Below are positions 50,201 through 60,414 of a stretch of DNA of 64,000 nt, piece after piece. This DNA comes from Chamaecrista fasciculata. Taxonomy: Eukaryota; Streptophyta; Magnoliopsida; Fabales; Fabaceae. The stretch covers positions 35,436 to 99,435 of the forward strand of contig QANZ01016779.1 in the NCBI GenBank assembly GCA_003254925.1, in the 5' to 3' direction. The notes below the pieces were generated by a model, which made no database searches, had not been told where the DNA came from, and saw only the letters and a program-made list of their open reading frames with translations. Both the position numbers and the translations under genes were made by a program. The stretch's first letter is position 1. Each line of letters starts with the position of its first letter.

Positions 50201-51724
50201 CTAACTCAAAAATTGAAAGTATTAAACTATTTAAAAATCTCAACACATGTTAAGATTCTTTTCAGAAAGTTTAAAACTTCTATACCAGTCATCATGGTCC
50301 TAAGGTGCTGAGCTGAGATGCTATTTGTACTCAGTTCCTACTGTGCCATGGAAAGCACTGGGTTCAACCAGTGCCATTAAGGCCAGCGCTTTGGCGCCTC
50401 AGAGCATTGAAAAGTGAAAAAGGTGCAGCCCAAGCCAAACTGGTAGGAAACTTGATGCTTTAAAATAGGAAGCACAACCAATACTTCAATGAGTAATAGA
50501 TATCATGTTGATGGTCAGTTATTTAGGGTTTTGACATGACTCAAATGGTTTAATATTTTGACAATGATAGTGAGTTATTACTCAATGATTATTATGTTGG
50601 AACTTAGAATGGTTAATTAAATGTCAAACATTATTACGAACTTACATCTTTTTATTTTTGTTCATATAGCACATTTTTATAATTGTTTTTCATGTTGTAG
50701 CACCTTACATGGCTCAGGCGTGCACCTTTTTAATGCCTCCCGTCTAAGGCATTTTTGGAGGCTTGCTTGACCTACTTTATAAGTTATATACTAGAGAAGA
50801 TTGCTAGCAGAAATGAAGAGCATATTTAAAAAGAAAGCCTTACCTCAGTCTGATTCACAATGTCCCTGACATTGGATCTATCATATCCTCCAAGATCATC
50901 ATGTTTCTGATTTGGAAAAGCATAGAAGAGGGTGGAAAAAGCAGCAATTTCAAAAGATAAGCAGACTGAACGGAAAATTGTAATAGATTCAGATATGTGT
51001 TTGAATGCTTACTGAAGGAGAACTCTGACGTTCATATATATATCCTGCTGGAATTGAAAAATAATTTTGTCAGTGGAGGAGATTTCACTGAAATAAGGCT
51101 CAATCGTCACTTACGGGGAAAAATAGAAGAAGAAGCAAGAGTCATAATTTCAGTAATGAAACTTGAATTCTGCTATCGGTACAAAAGTGCATAAGAAAAC
51201 GTTCGATCTTGATCATAGTATCAACACATTAAATGAAACAAACGCGCACATTGCTTAAATGTTCGTTCGTTCGTTTGTTTGTTTGTTTGTTTTTTTCCCT
51301 AATTTCAGATCAGAGGTCATTTCCGCATTTCCGCCAGTTATGCAATCACGATTTCACACAAATTGAAAATGCGAGCAAAAGATCAGACGCGATACAACAC
51401 AGCATTGCCATTAATGAAGAAAACAACATTCTACGGTTAAGTATCACAACAAAAAGCGACGAAGATGCAAGAATAAACAACAACAACAAACAGATCTAAA
51501 GGATTTCAGAAAAAATAAACAAGTAAAAGAGAGTGAATCGGCATAACAACAACAGTACCAGGAGAGTGAAAGCCATTGTGAAGGCCGAGCAAAAAGACGA
51601 GAGGAACAAGCATGGAGAGAATAACAAGGCCTAGCACGCCAATCACAAGCCCTCTCCATCGCCGTTTCGCAGGGAAAGCATACGAAGGAACACCGCCAGT
51701 ACCAGCACCAGAAGCGCTCTTCAT
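41259..51724 (-). CDS. GAUT7: GAUT7-type galacturonosyltransferase homologue (GT8), 10 exons, 638 residues
   Basis: Exons in coding order: 51724-51559, 51044-51013, 50906-50844, 49994-49935, 44782-44707, 44597-44548, 44447-44149, 42868-42520, 42423-41881, 41537-41259. All junctions are GT-AG, phases agree, and the total is 1917 nt with TAA at 41261-41259. The start is supported by the N-terminus: a basic KRRWR followed by one membrane anchor (about 25-48) and GLHNGFHSP, characteristic of GAUT7. A variable stem follows, then SYCLWRQE, the coiled VDCNNVDKKLRQ region, and a GT8 domain with LDDDVVVQRD (DDD at about 468-470), SGLNVINL, GLGHDY (about 581-586) and HYNGNMKPW (about 600-608). In Arabidopsis GAUT7 anchors GAUT1 in the Golgi for pectin homogalacturonan synthesis and is itself thought inactive. 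Exon 7 may extend slightly differently at its 5' edge, but phase supports the choice. Length is near the Arabidopsis protein (about 619). Confidence 0.94.
45215..46112 (+). mobile_element. Old Ty1/copia gag-protease fragment in GAUT7 intron 4
   Basis: One plus-strand frame, antisense to GAUT7, runs from about 45278 to past 46000 with only two stops (45536-45538 and 45782-45784). It encodes a UBN2-type Gag (SDYLHHAQYVCDKLSTIGVP), an Asn/Gln-rich linker, a zinc knuckle CQLCDKPGHSAKFC (45806-45847) and a protease motif WIVDTGAKHNIT (about 45916). A 56-bp direct repeat (TTTAAATTGCTTATCTTCC at 45215 and a similar copy at 46057) brackets it and may be LTR remnant. Integrase and RT are absent. Its family differs from elements A-H, which have DTACGSHI. 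Confidence 0.85.
46113..49261. other. GAUT7 intron 4, remaining sequence
   Basis: AT-rich intron sequence. I see no exon with a compatible phase and no transposon terminus. Open frames at 47019 and 47308 are short and unsupported. Confidence 0.6.
49262..49720 (+). repeat. Dispersed intronic repeat, copy 1 (intron 4)
   Basis: About 460 bp matching 50290-50770 in the same orientation: shared order GGCACTGAGGCAAGATG, CACCATGGGAAGCGTTGGG, TTCAATGAGTAATAGATA, a GATTATTATGTT block, GCTCAGGCATGCACC, GAGGCATTTTTGGAGGC. The ends are GC-rich with GCCTGAGGC-like phrases while the interior is AT-rich. Probably a non-autonomous element; family not known to me. Confidence 0.8.
50290..50770 (+). repeat. 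Dispersed intronic repeat, copy 2 (intron 3)
   Basis: Second copy of the repeat at 49262-49720, diverged by many substitutions and small indels. The two copies lie on opposite sides of GAUT7 exon 4 (49935-49994). Confidence 0.8.
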
Positions 51725-52161
51725 CGTTCTTCTTCTTCTTCTTCTCCGTCTTCTTCGTCTCTCTCTGGTTTTCGCTGAACCTTGCTTTCTTCTTCTTCTC
51801 TCTCTCTCTGTGTTGTTTTAATAACTCCCTCTTTTTCTACCTGGATTTGAGAATGTGATTCAGTTTTTGTATTATTTTATTCCCATGTTGATGATCTCTC
51901 TCTCCAATCAACAACTTCTTCATCACTTTTTCTATAATTCATTCAGCGATTTCTCGTCTCGTTGTTCATCATCGATCGTTGTTGCTTCGATTTTTCATTC
52001 ACAGATCACTTCCAAAAAGAAAATTGCTCCGTACATTCATCCGCAACTACGAAACCAAAAGGAAAGGATTGCGAGCGAGAATGTAAGATCCAGTGATCCA
52101 CCGCAATGCATTGTCATCTCAATTAAAATTTTTATTTGGAAAATTATATGCTAAAATAAAT
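51725..52161 (-). promoter_or_regulatory. GAUT7 5' untranslated and proximal promoter region
   Basis: Immediately upstream of the start codon the minus strand is a purine-rich GAAGAAGAAG/GAGAGAGA leader (about 51725-51810), typical of plant housekeeping 5' UTRs. I see no clear TATA box in the next 200 bp. The 99-codon plus-strand frame at 51855 has no recognisable similarity. Confidence 0.5.
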
Positions 52162-52653
52162 AGAAAATGAAAAAAAAATTAATAGTTTGGTTTGGTCTTC
52201 TGATTTATTTACCTGAATTTTTATTTTATATATTCTTTACAAGTTATTGAATTTAAATTAGTTTTTGTATATTTTTTTATAATTATATCTTGATTGTTAA
52301 TATTTTTATGTCATGATATTGTTTATTTAAAATTCATATAAGAAACTAAATAAAGATATGTTTTTTTTTTAATTATTTTGGACTTTTATGTTATGATATG
52401 GTAATAATTTTTAAAAATGAAAATATGAAATTTGAAATAAAAATTTGGTAAATTATAAGAACAAATGAGTAATTTTCTCATTAAAAATAGACATATACTT
52501 TTGTTTTTAAGATTTTAGAAAATACATTGTTTTGCCTTTTTTTTACCCATTAGATTTCTTTCGTGTCACTTGCGGGTTGACTGGTAAGATGGTTTGAAAA
52601 TAGTGTGGGATGAGATGAGTGGTTTAGGAGTCTAAACCATTGATTATGAGTTT
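52162..52653. other. AT-rich spacer, no gene seen
   Basis: Long T and A runs and no frame of note on either strand. Confidence 0.6.
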
Positions 52654-52661
52654 AATTAGTG

Positions 52662-53223
52662 CAATGTTGTCAAGGCCAAATCGTTTAATGACTCGGACAA
52701 GTGCTTAGTTCACGATTTGATTGGTTTAATTGGTTGAACCATGTGTCGAACCAAATGATGTAATAAATAGTAAATATAAATTACTTTTAATATATATATA
52801 TATATAAAATATCAACATTATATACACACAATTAAAATTAATAATTCAACGTTTCTATTTTTTTTTGTTAAACTGAAATAGAGTACGTTCAAAGAATAAT
52901 ACAAAAACATAAAATAAAGACAACATAACAGATATATAACTAGATAAGTTTTTTAATGTAATGAATTTTATGCAAATCAAACAATTTTTTTTATAAAATA
53001 AAATAAATTAGGTGAGCTTTAGATTTGATTTCATTAATTTTTTATTTAAAAGTTAAAATGTGAAAGTATAAAAAAAAATGGTGGGCGATTGGACCGTCGG
53101 TTCAATGGTTCTGACCGGTTAAATCCGATCCAATCCATTCTAACAATTAATTTAGTTTTTAGGTTGAATAAACTTGGTCTAGTGTCTGGTTGATAGTTGG
53201 ATCGTCCAGTCCAAACAACACTG
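52662..53223. mobile_element. hAT-type MITE, 562 bp
   Basis: Flanked by identical 8-bp repeats AATTAGTG (52654-52661 and 53224-53231). The left end is CAATGTTGTCAAGGCC and the right end reverse-complements to CAGTGTTGTTTGGACTGG, an imperfect terminal inverted repeat starting CA, as in hAT elements. GC-rich subterminal blocks (GGTTGAACC, GACCGGTT) enclose an AT-rich middle. No transposase. Confidence 0.88.
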
Positions 53224-53231
53224 AATTAGTG

Positions 53232-54236
53232 AGTAAGATGTGGTGAGTTAAGATGGTTTGCCACTCAAATGCTAATTTTTTCAAAGGCCCTTAAATGGGA
53301 AGGTTTGTGATGCGTGAAAACTTTAAAAATTCTTATTTCTTTTTTTAACTTTATAATATTTTCAAGTTTTAAAGATCTACATATATATTATCTCTATTTA
53401 TAATGATATTATTGACAACTTCAAATTTTAATCCATTACACATCATTAATAATACTATAATATCGAATAAGTGAAAAATGATTTATCTAACCTATCTAAT
53501 TACATTCCGTTAATGAACACCCTCTGCCACCTTCGTAAAAACTCTTAATGAAGCTCTAACAAATCCTATATTGAACCGGGGACACTAGTCTAAAACCAAG
53601 AACCGGAAACCGACTTTCACACAAAACCAGAAAACCAGAAAGTGTCCTTCGACGACGCGTGACGGCGAGTGGCAGCGAGTGAATGTCGGACCTAAGATGG
53701 ACGGCGACGCCTCTCTTATTCGGTGTTATAAAGGTAGTTTTGACATTCAACGACAGTGTCTTCATCAGATTGCTCTTGGCCGGACCTTAAAATCAGACGA
53801 CTTCTTCATCAAGGCGAACTCTGTCGGACCGTAAGATCGGACGGCGACATTAAATAGGCGTCATAAAGATCGGCGCCCTCTTTTGTTTCTATTTCAGTAT
53901 CATCAAAGATCAACGTCTTCGTCGGCCGGTGTGTTCTTTAGATTCGGTATCGTCTTCTTGTTTTCCTTCTTACAATTGTTGATTTCGATTGCTCGTCTAC
54001 CTCTAATTTAAGCTTGTTGTTGTAGTTCTTCAATATTATGTTATTTGTGTTCCTTGCTCATACTCTTTCTTAGCATGGGTATAAGAACTCGTAAAAAGAA
54101 ATTGTAGAGATTGACAAAGTGTTTCTCAAGGAGTTTAAGCAGTCATTTGATGGTGTTTCTACATGGCTCCTATTTTTATAATTAATTAAGTATAAAGATA
54201 ATTAATTAACTGAGTATCTTCATAGCAAAAGCTTGA
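53232..54236. other. Spacer with CpG-rich island, possible gene 5'-end remnant
   Basis: From 53550 to 54000 the sequence is unusually CG-rich for the window (GACGGCGACG, TCGTCGGCCGG), like a plant gene 5' end. At about 54095-54175 the plus strand can be read as KEIVEIDKVFLKEFKQSFDG with a possible AG acceptor in front, but I recognise no family and find no adjoining exon. The 69-codon minus frame at 53556 is unsupported. Confidence 0.3.
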
Positions 54237-54480
54237 TGCCTCCTAGGTGCAGCCTCCAATGCATAGCCTCCTAGGCTTCGCCTCCAGGGCTACGCCTATA
54301 AGGCTTTGCCTCCAGGGCTACGCCTCCAAGGCTTCGCCTACAAGGCTCCCCCTCCAAGGCTTCACCTCCAGTGCTTCGCCTACAAGGCATTGCCTCCAGG
54401 GCTACGCCTCCAGTGCTTCGCCTCCAAGGCTACACCTCCAAGGCTTTGCCTACAAGGCTTCGCCTCCAAGGCTACGCTGA
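54237..54480. repeat. 15-bp-unit minisatellite, about 16 copies
   Basis: Diverged units of GCTTCGCCTCCAAGG, alternating CCAAGG, ACAAGG and CCAGGG variants, forming a GC-rich island in AT-rich sequence. Because the unit is a multiple of three, all three plus frames stay open across the array and give pentapeptide repeats; the 77- and 71-codon frames are consequences of this and not evidence of a gene. Confidence 0.92.
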
Positions 54481-54491
54481 TGCGGGCACTT

Positions 54492-55902
54492 TGTTGTGAA
54501 GTGCCAAACGAATCAAATTAATAATACTTGAGCCTCGCAAGTATTATTATATTTATTAGAATATACTATATATGCTAACCCAAGGTCGAATCTCTCGCAG
54601 AACTTCGTGGTTAAAGATAACTATTATTTATATGAATAACTATGAACTTAGGTGAGGCTATAAAGATGGATATAAGAACAAGAATATAAAAGGTGAACAA
54701 ACAATAATATAAAGATATCCTAGAGAATAATCATGAATTCCACCATCATAGTTCATAAAGGTACGCAATTGAAGTGTCACTTTAATTATGTAAAGAACCA
54801 TATTCAAAGGTATTAATCCGAAATTTCGAATATAATAGACGAAGAACAATGGCGAAAGATATAAGATTAGGATCGATCACTCAGCCAAACTAGGTTATGA
54901 GCAATTTGTCAAAGCTCTTCAAGGCAATCTATATTATTGCAGTATCGAAACAATGAACAAATATAAACAACAAATATAAACAATCCTAATAATAATACTT
55001 TCTAAGATAGATAAAACACTCTTTGGTAAACCGAAAAGAGAAAACTTTATTAATCGTGAAAGAGATAAACTCCAAGAATATCAAGTTTCATTCCCTAATA
55101 AAGTTATGAACTACCAATCCAAACATATAATTGTATCTTTGAAATAAAACACTTAGATCTAAGAACAATCAATGAATAAACATAATTAAACAACAGCTCC
55201 CTGGACTATGAAGAACGATGAACTCCGGCTTCCTTCATGATACTCCTCTAGGATGAAGAACGTTTAGGCTCTAATCATGGAGACCTATTGACATCTACTC
55301 TATTGTACTCTCTTCTGCCTCCAGTTGAGGTGCTGGGGCATTTCTGAGTTGTGCTCTTGCTACTGGGATGATTTGAGCGTGGAATGACGCTCTCTATTTA
55401 TAATACTGAGTAGCATGCTTGATCCGCAAGTCCAGGAACAATTTTGGACTTGCGTCGTTGCTTGCGTCGGCGGCCCAACACGAAAGCACAACGAAATATC
55501 CGCGATATTTCGATCATATCTTCATATCTTGAATCCTGGTCGTCCAAATTATAAATTTAAGCTTCGGAATATCCTGTGCCGTGAGATTTCCCACTTGAGC
55601 CGTTGGCTCAAAGTGACGACTCAACGTAATATTGCGCTGAAGATATTTGCTGACGTCATATCCTTCTCAGATGCTTGTGCCGCGGGATTTACCTACCTTG
55701 CATCGGCGGCTCATCCAACGGCACAAGAACATCTTGTGTCATTTGATATCTTCTCGTTGATTCTAGATGATTCCCTTTGGTTAGACCTTGTTTGGATGTC
55801 TGAAACACTAAAAACCCATTACATATCACTTATTTATAAAATACAATAAATAAACGCTAATTAGCCTATTTTATCCACTTTATTATTCCATACCTTGGTG
55901 CA
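54492..55902 (-). repeat. Probable solo gypsy-type LTR, 1411 bp
   Basis: Termini TG (54492) and CA (55902), flanked by GCACTT at 54486-54491 and 55903-55908. Length and layout resemble the gypsy LTR at 6423-7797, including a GGTCGAATCTCTCGCAGAAC block comparable to that LTR's CGATCTCTCGAGGAAC. The orientation is inferred from that block. No internal region or primer site is attached. The 144-codon frame at 55415-55849 lies inside it and resembles no family I know. Confidence 0.6.
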
Positions 55903-55908
55903 GCACTT

Positions 55909-58554
55909 TGATGAAGATTGTGCCCTAGGGCTAATCATTTTATGTATATGTTTTGAACATATTGATTAATTTATAGATGATAAATTATGTTGTTATCATA
56001 TTATTAGCATGTTTACTATGATAGCGTCCTTGATTAATTATGTGATAATTAATCTAAATCCGTCCCTGGTGATTATTCTCGTGGGAGCGAGAATGAACCA
56101 AGACCAACATGACCTCGGTGTATGGGGATACATGCACTAGATGTTTTACGAGAGTCATGGTGCAATAAGTAAGGGGTTACAAGTTGTTGGACCGACCCGG
56201 AGAGTCCTGCATGGGTTTTAGTCATGAGCTAGCCTCTCCTGTACTCTTGTCAAGATGCCCTTAGACCTAAGGTCTTGACTATTCCGGCATTGTAGATGTC
56301 AGACTTTAGCCTAGTCCAACGTTGCCCGTAGCAGGGTAGCCATATAGGCTAGGTACGAGTTTGGTTGTTTACCGTGCTGAGGAATGTGGTTGACCAAGAT
56401 GGGATTTTGTCCCTCATTAAAGATGAGAGATATCTAACTAACGCCCTCGATGAGTCTGTCCAAGGAATGTGTGGCCACACAGGGAAATGGGACTAACTCA
56501 GGGAATCGAGAAAGTTGTGGTTTGGATTATGGATGACATTCACGTGCCTAATCCATGACCAAGATATCGTGTGACAATAGGGATCATGTCAAGGTGATAC
56601 TTAGGTTAAGTCGTTTTGGCGTTAAGCGATAACTCACGTGTTTTGGGTAGTCGTGATGGCTTGGTAGAGTCCGCTCTCGACTTGTGAGTCATAGAGATGA
56701 CTTGCTGCCAAATTCACGTGAGGCTTGCTGGGTCACACATGAGCAGGATCAAGATGCCGCAATGGGACACGAATTAGGGTTAATTCGTGAGTCGCTTTGG
56801 TGACACAATTTAAGACATAGTTGAATGTCTCAGGACATGAAATCTTGTCTTAAATAAATATCTACGTTTGTGATATTTAAATTTGTTGGACAAGTTTAAA
56901 TATATTAATTGTTAAATAGTTAATTGGATTAATCCAAGGTTATAAAAACCGGACCGCACATTCAACCGGTCGAGGTGGGGGTTCAAGGTTCAATGGTTCA
57001 ACCGAGGTCCAACCAGGGTCCAACCGTTAGCAAATAAATAAATTAAAAATAATAAAAAAAGCTTAAAAATGATAAAATTCTAATTCCAATAATATAGATA
57101 TAGTCAATTTTCATAATATTCATCAATATAATGTCATCAAATGAAATTTTATGATTACTTTCTCTATCAAATTTTGGTTCATAATCAACATTATCTAATA
57201 TTTTACCCATAACTATTGAAAAAGACAAAAAAAATCAAAAAAGGAAAAAAAAATGAAAAATCACATTATAAACGGTTCAACCGGTTTACCACGGGTTCAG
57301 TCCGGTTTTCCTGGTTCTTGGCCGGTTCTTGAGTGGTTCTTTGGCTGGCCGATTCTGGGAGTAACTCGGACCGGCCTGGTGCCCGGTTTACGGTCCAACC
57401 GTTTGAATCGGCCGGTCCGGTCCGGTTTTCATAACCATGGATTAATCTATTTACAATTATATTCTTGTTTATAATATTAGGGAATAATAAATTAGATAAG
57501 CTTCCTAAAAGTTAGGAGATTATTGATTTATTAAATTCACTAATATTGGGAAAATGAGATTAATGGTGGCGCCTCATATATGATGATTTTAATTAATGGA
57601 AATGTTTTGTTAATTAGAGTCATGACTTGGATTTGAATTTGAATTCAAGATTTGATTTTGATTTCAAGATTCAAATTTTGAATTAAAGATATTAAGGTAA
57701 TATTTTAATCCAATATTGTTGGATATTAATAAGTTGGTTATAACTTTCTAAGAGTTAGGATTGTTATTTTGATTTATTAAATTCCTCAATATTAAAAGGG
57801 GGATGGCGCATTCTAGGTGGGACCAAGAGCAAGATTTGATCTTGCATTTTGTTTCTCAAAGATTGCATTTTGAATTCAAATTAAGATATTAAGGTAATAT
57901 TTTAATTAAGAATTCAAGGCCTAAAATTATAATATTATTGTAATCTTATAATTTTATAATTTGATAATCCACTAATTTAGGGATTCCCTAATTATAATTA
58001 TCAAACTCCCCAAACTCTATAAAAGGAGAGCCAAAGTCGAAATTGCTAACCTAGTACACACAAGAGGCAAAATTCGACTTGCACCATATTTTGTGAGACA
58101 AAATCGGCTAACCCTAGTTTTAGAGAGAGAAAGTCTGTTTTCTCAAAGAGTGAGAAAAATTCGACTTGCACCCTAACCTTAGGGTTTTTGAGAGTGAACA
58201 ATAATAGTTCTTGTGATCATAGGCGCCACTTTAGTCTTGGAATTCAAGAACAACTCTTGAATTTCAAAACGTAGATAGAGTTTCCCGTATTCGCTTGGGA
58301 AGAAGTGAAGGAGGCTAGCACCTGGGCATCTGCCAAACTGCTCGTGTGGATCACCGGCAGAGGAAGGACACTCGGAGTGGACTTCTCGGACTCGCGAACT
58401 CAAAGCACCGATTGTTTTGGTATAACTCTTTTCCTTCTCCTAGTATAAATTCATATAGCGGATCCTGGCTGGGAATCATATGAGCTGCGTGTTTAAAAGT
58501 TTTTTTTAATTTTAATTGCTTCCGTTGTGCGCCCGCTCTTTGGATTTCCCAACA
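55909..58554 (+). repeat. 5' LTR of element E, containing a MITE
   Basis: Starts TGATGAAGATTGTGCCC and ends TTCCCAACA. Without the MITE and its duplicated target it is about 2.1 kb, the same as other LTRs. The start is the TGATGGAG subtype seen in B and C, with one change. Confidence 0.9.
56935..57439. mobile_element. hAT-type MITE in the element E LTR, 505 bp
   Basis: Flanked by 8-bp GATTAATC at 56927-56934 and 57440-57447; an empty site (GATTAATCTATTTAC) is present in the LTR of B near 10898. The left end is CAAGGTTATAAAAACCGGAC and the right end reverse-complements to CATGGTTATGAAAACCGGAC. Subterminal GGTTCAACCGG-type sequence is GC-rich with an AT-rich middle. No transposase. Confidence 0.92.
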
Positions 58555-58570
58555 GTGGTATCAGAGCCAC
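58555..58570 (+). other. Primer-binding site of element E, initiator tRNA-Met
   Basis: GTGGTATCAGAGCCAC directly after the LTR end. Confidence 0.92.
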
Positions 58571-59990
58571 GCTATTCTGGATTTATATTAGTTTTGGTGA
58601 TTATATATGAGATGTATGATTATGTGTTTACCGCTTTCAATCGTATGCTTAAATGTTTTGCGAAAGTCCACCACATGTTTTGGAACCTATCTAAAAATTG
58701 GTGCAAGTATTTGTATGTGATACATAGGAAAATCAATCGGATTGATTTTATAATTATCTTGAAATTTTAAGTCTTGATCGAAAAACCCTATGAATATATT
58801 TTAATTAAAATTTTTTTGATTATAATATATGTAGGGTGGTTGAAATTTTTAAATTGAGAATTTATTAATTTTGGGTCAATAATTCGAAATTCTTGAATTT
58901 GATTCTTGAATTTTAATTATTGGTACAAGACTTAATTTTAAGAGGGCATGTTAAATTGCACAAACCCTAATTGAACGCAATCAAAAAAATTTTGTATGTA
59001 TTGTATGTTTGCCGTGTTTGTATATATATTTATATATGTGAAGTGTTCATGTATGTTTAAATATGGTGTAGGATATGGCTCTAGGTATTTTTGGTAAATA
59101 CGGCCTGCGTGTCGTCTCCCTGAAATTCTCTATGTAATTTTATTTTGTTTTTACCTCAATGTAAACGAGGTTTTCACAATGTAATTTTTATTTTTATTTT
59201 TCCTTTTAGAAAAATTCTCTCATTGACTTGAGGGAATTTTAGGGTTGATGGGCCATATCCGAACACGGTTTTATATGCATTTAGTAATTTTTGTATGAGA
59301 TGCAATTTGCGCTAGATGTATGTGTAGGGGTGCGACTTAACATGCTATATTTTAAATTCACGCATAAATACGTATTCGATACGAGCGTAGAATTTTGTAT
59401 GAGATACAAAATTCGTGCATGTGTTTATATGTATGTGATACATGGGGAATAAACACATGGCACAACTCGTTTAATTTTGAAATTAGATTTAAAATTAAAC
59501 CAAAACAGAACCTTAAAATTGAACCCTTTTAAAATCTTAAGTTTTAATGCCATCAATAAAACACCCTGTCGAAACCTTGTTCATGGTAGAGCGGTGATCG
59601 CCTATGCGACACGTATCTAGTTTTACCTTGGGGAGACACGGGTGAATGGGAGATTCAACGCAGTGCCTTGTTGAAATCTCGGTTTGTTAAATGTGGTGAT
59701 CACCTACGCGACACGTGTTTAGTGGGCCTTGATGATATGGGGTTGGGCTTCGGCCTCGTTGTTTTGAGCCTAGCCATTCACGAGTTTTATTGTGTGACTT
59801 AATGGTGTTATCAAATCGGATTTGGACCTCAAGGCATTAGATGGGATAAACATGCCATAATAAGTATCATATGATGATACAGTCCCATAAAGATCTAAGA
59901 GTCGCATGAGATGTGATTGGTAAAGAGTTACCTACCTAAATAACCTAAGGGTGCATGATCGCCTACGCGACGGTAAACTTTGGTGAAATA
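58571..59990 (+). other. Element E leader, no gene
   Basis: It contains the ATACGGCCTGCGTGTC block (59099) and three copies of the GATCGCCTACGCGAC-type motif (about 59597, 59699 and 59959), two of them followed by ACACGT. Confidence 0.78.
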
Positions 59991-60414
59991 TGTTGGAGAT
60001 TGTGCCCTAGGGCCAATCATTTTGTGTATATGTTTTGAACATATGGATTGATTTATAGAGATAAATTAATGTTGTTATCATATTATTAGCATGTTTACTA
60101 TGATAGCGTCCTTGATTAATTATGTGATAATTAATCTAAATCTGTCCCTGGTCGATTGTTTTCGTGGGAGCGAAAATGAACTAAGACCAGCATGACCTCG
60201 GTGCATAGAGATGCATGCACTAGATGCTGGAACAAGAGTCATGGTGAAATTATGTAAAGGGTTACAAGTTACTGGACTGACCCGGAGAGTCTTGCATGGG
60301 TTTAGTCATCAGCTTGCCTCTCCTGTACGCCTGTCACGACGCCTTAGACCTGAGGTCATCATTATTCCGCGTTGCAGTTGTCAGACTTTGGCCTAGTCTA
60401 ACGTTGCCTGTAGT
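59991..60414 (+). mobile_element. Copia element F, 5' part of an LTR
   Basis: Starts TGTTGGAGATTGTGCCC inside element E's leader and runs about 424 bp into the LTR before element G's LTR interrupts it at TTGGGAAATCCC. The rest of F is outside the window. Confidence 0.82.

Larger units (their letters stand above)
55909..59990 (+). mobile_element. Ty1/copia element E, 5' LTR and leader only
   Basis: LTR (55909-58554), tRNA-Met primer site and full leader up to a point about 100 bp before gag, where element F begins (59991). The gag-pol part must lie beyond the window or be lost. A hAT-type MITE is inserted in the LTR. Confidence 0.88.

Noticed and set aside
54247-54521. Pentapeptide-repeat proteins
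   Set aside because: All three frames are open because the DNA repeat unit is 15 bp; this is a consequence of the minisatellite.
55415-55849. 144-codon open frame, plus strand
   Set aside because: It lies inside the probable solo gypsy LTR, has no recognisable domain, and plant LTRs often hold chance frames of this size.
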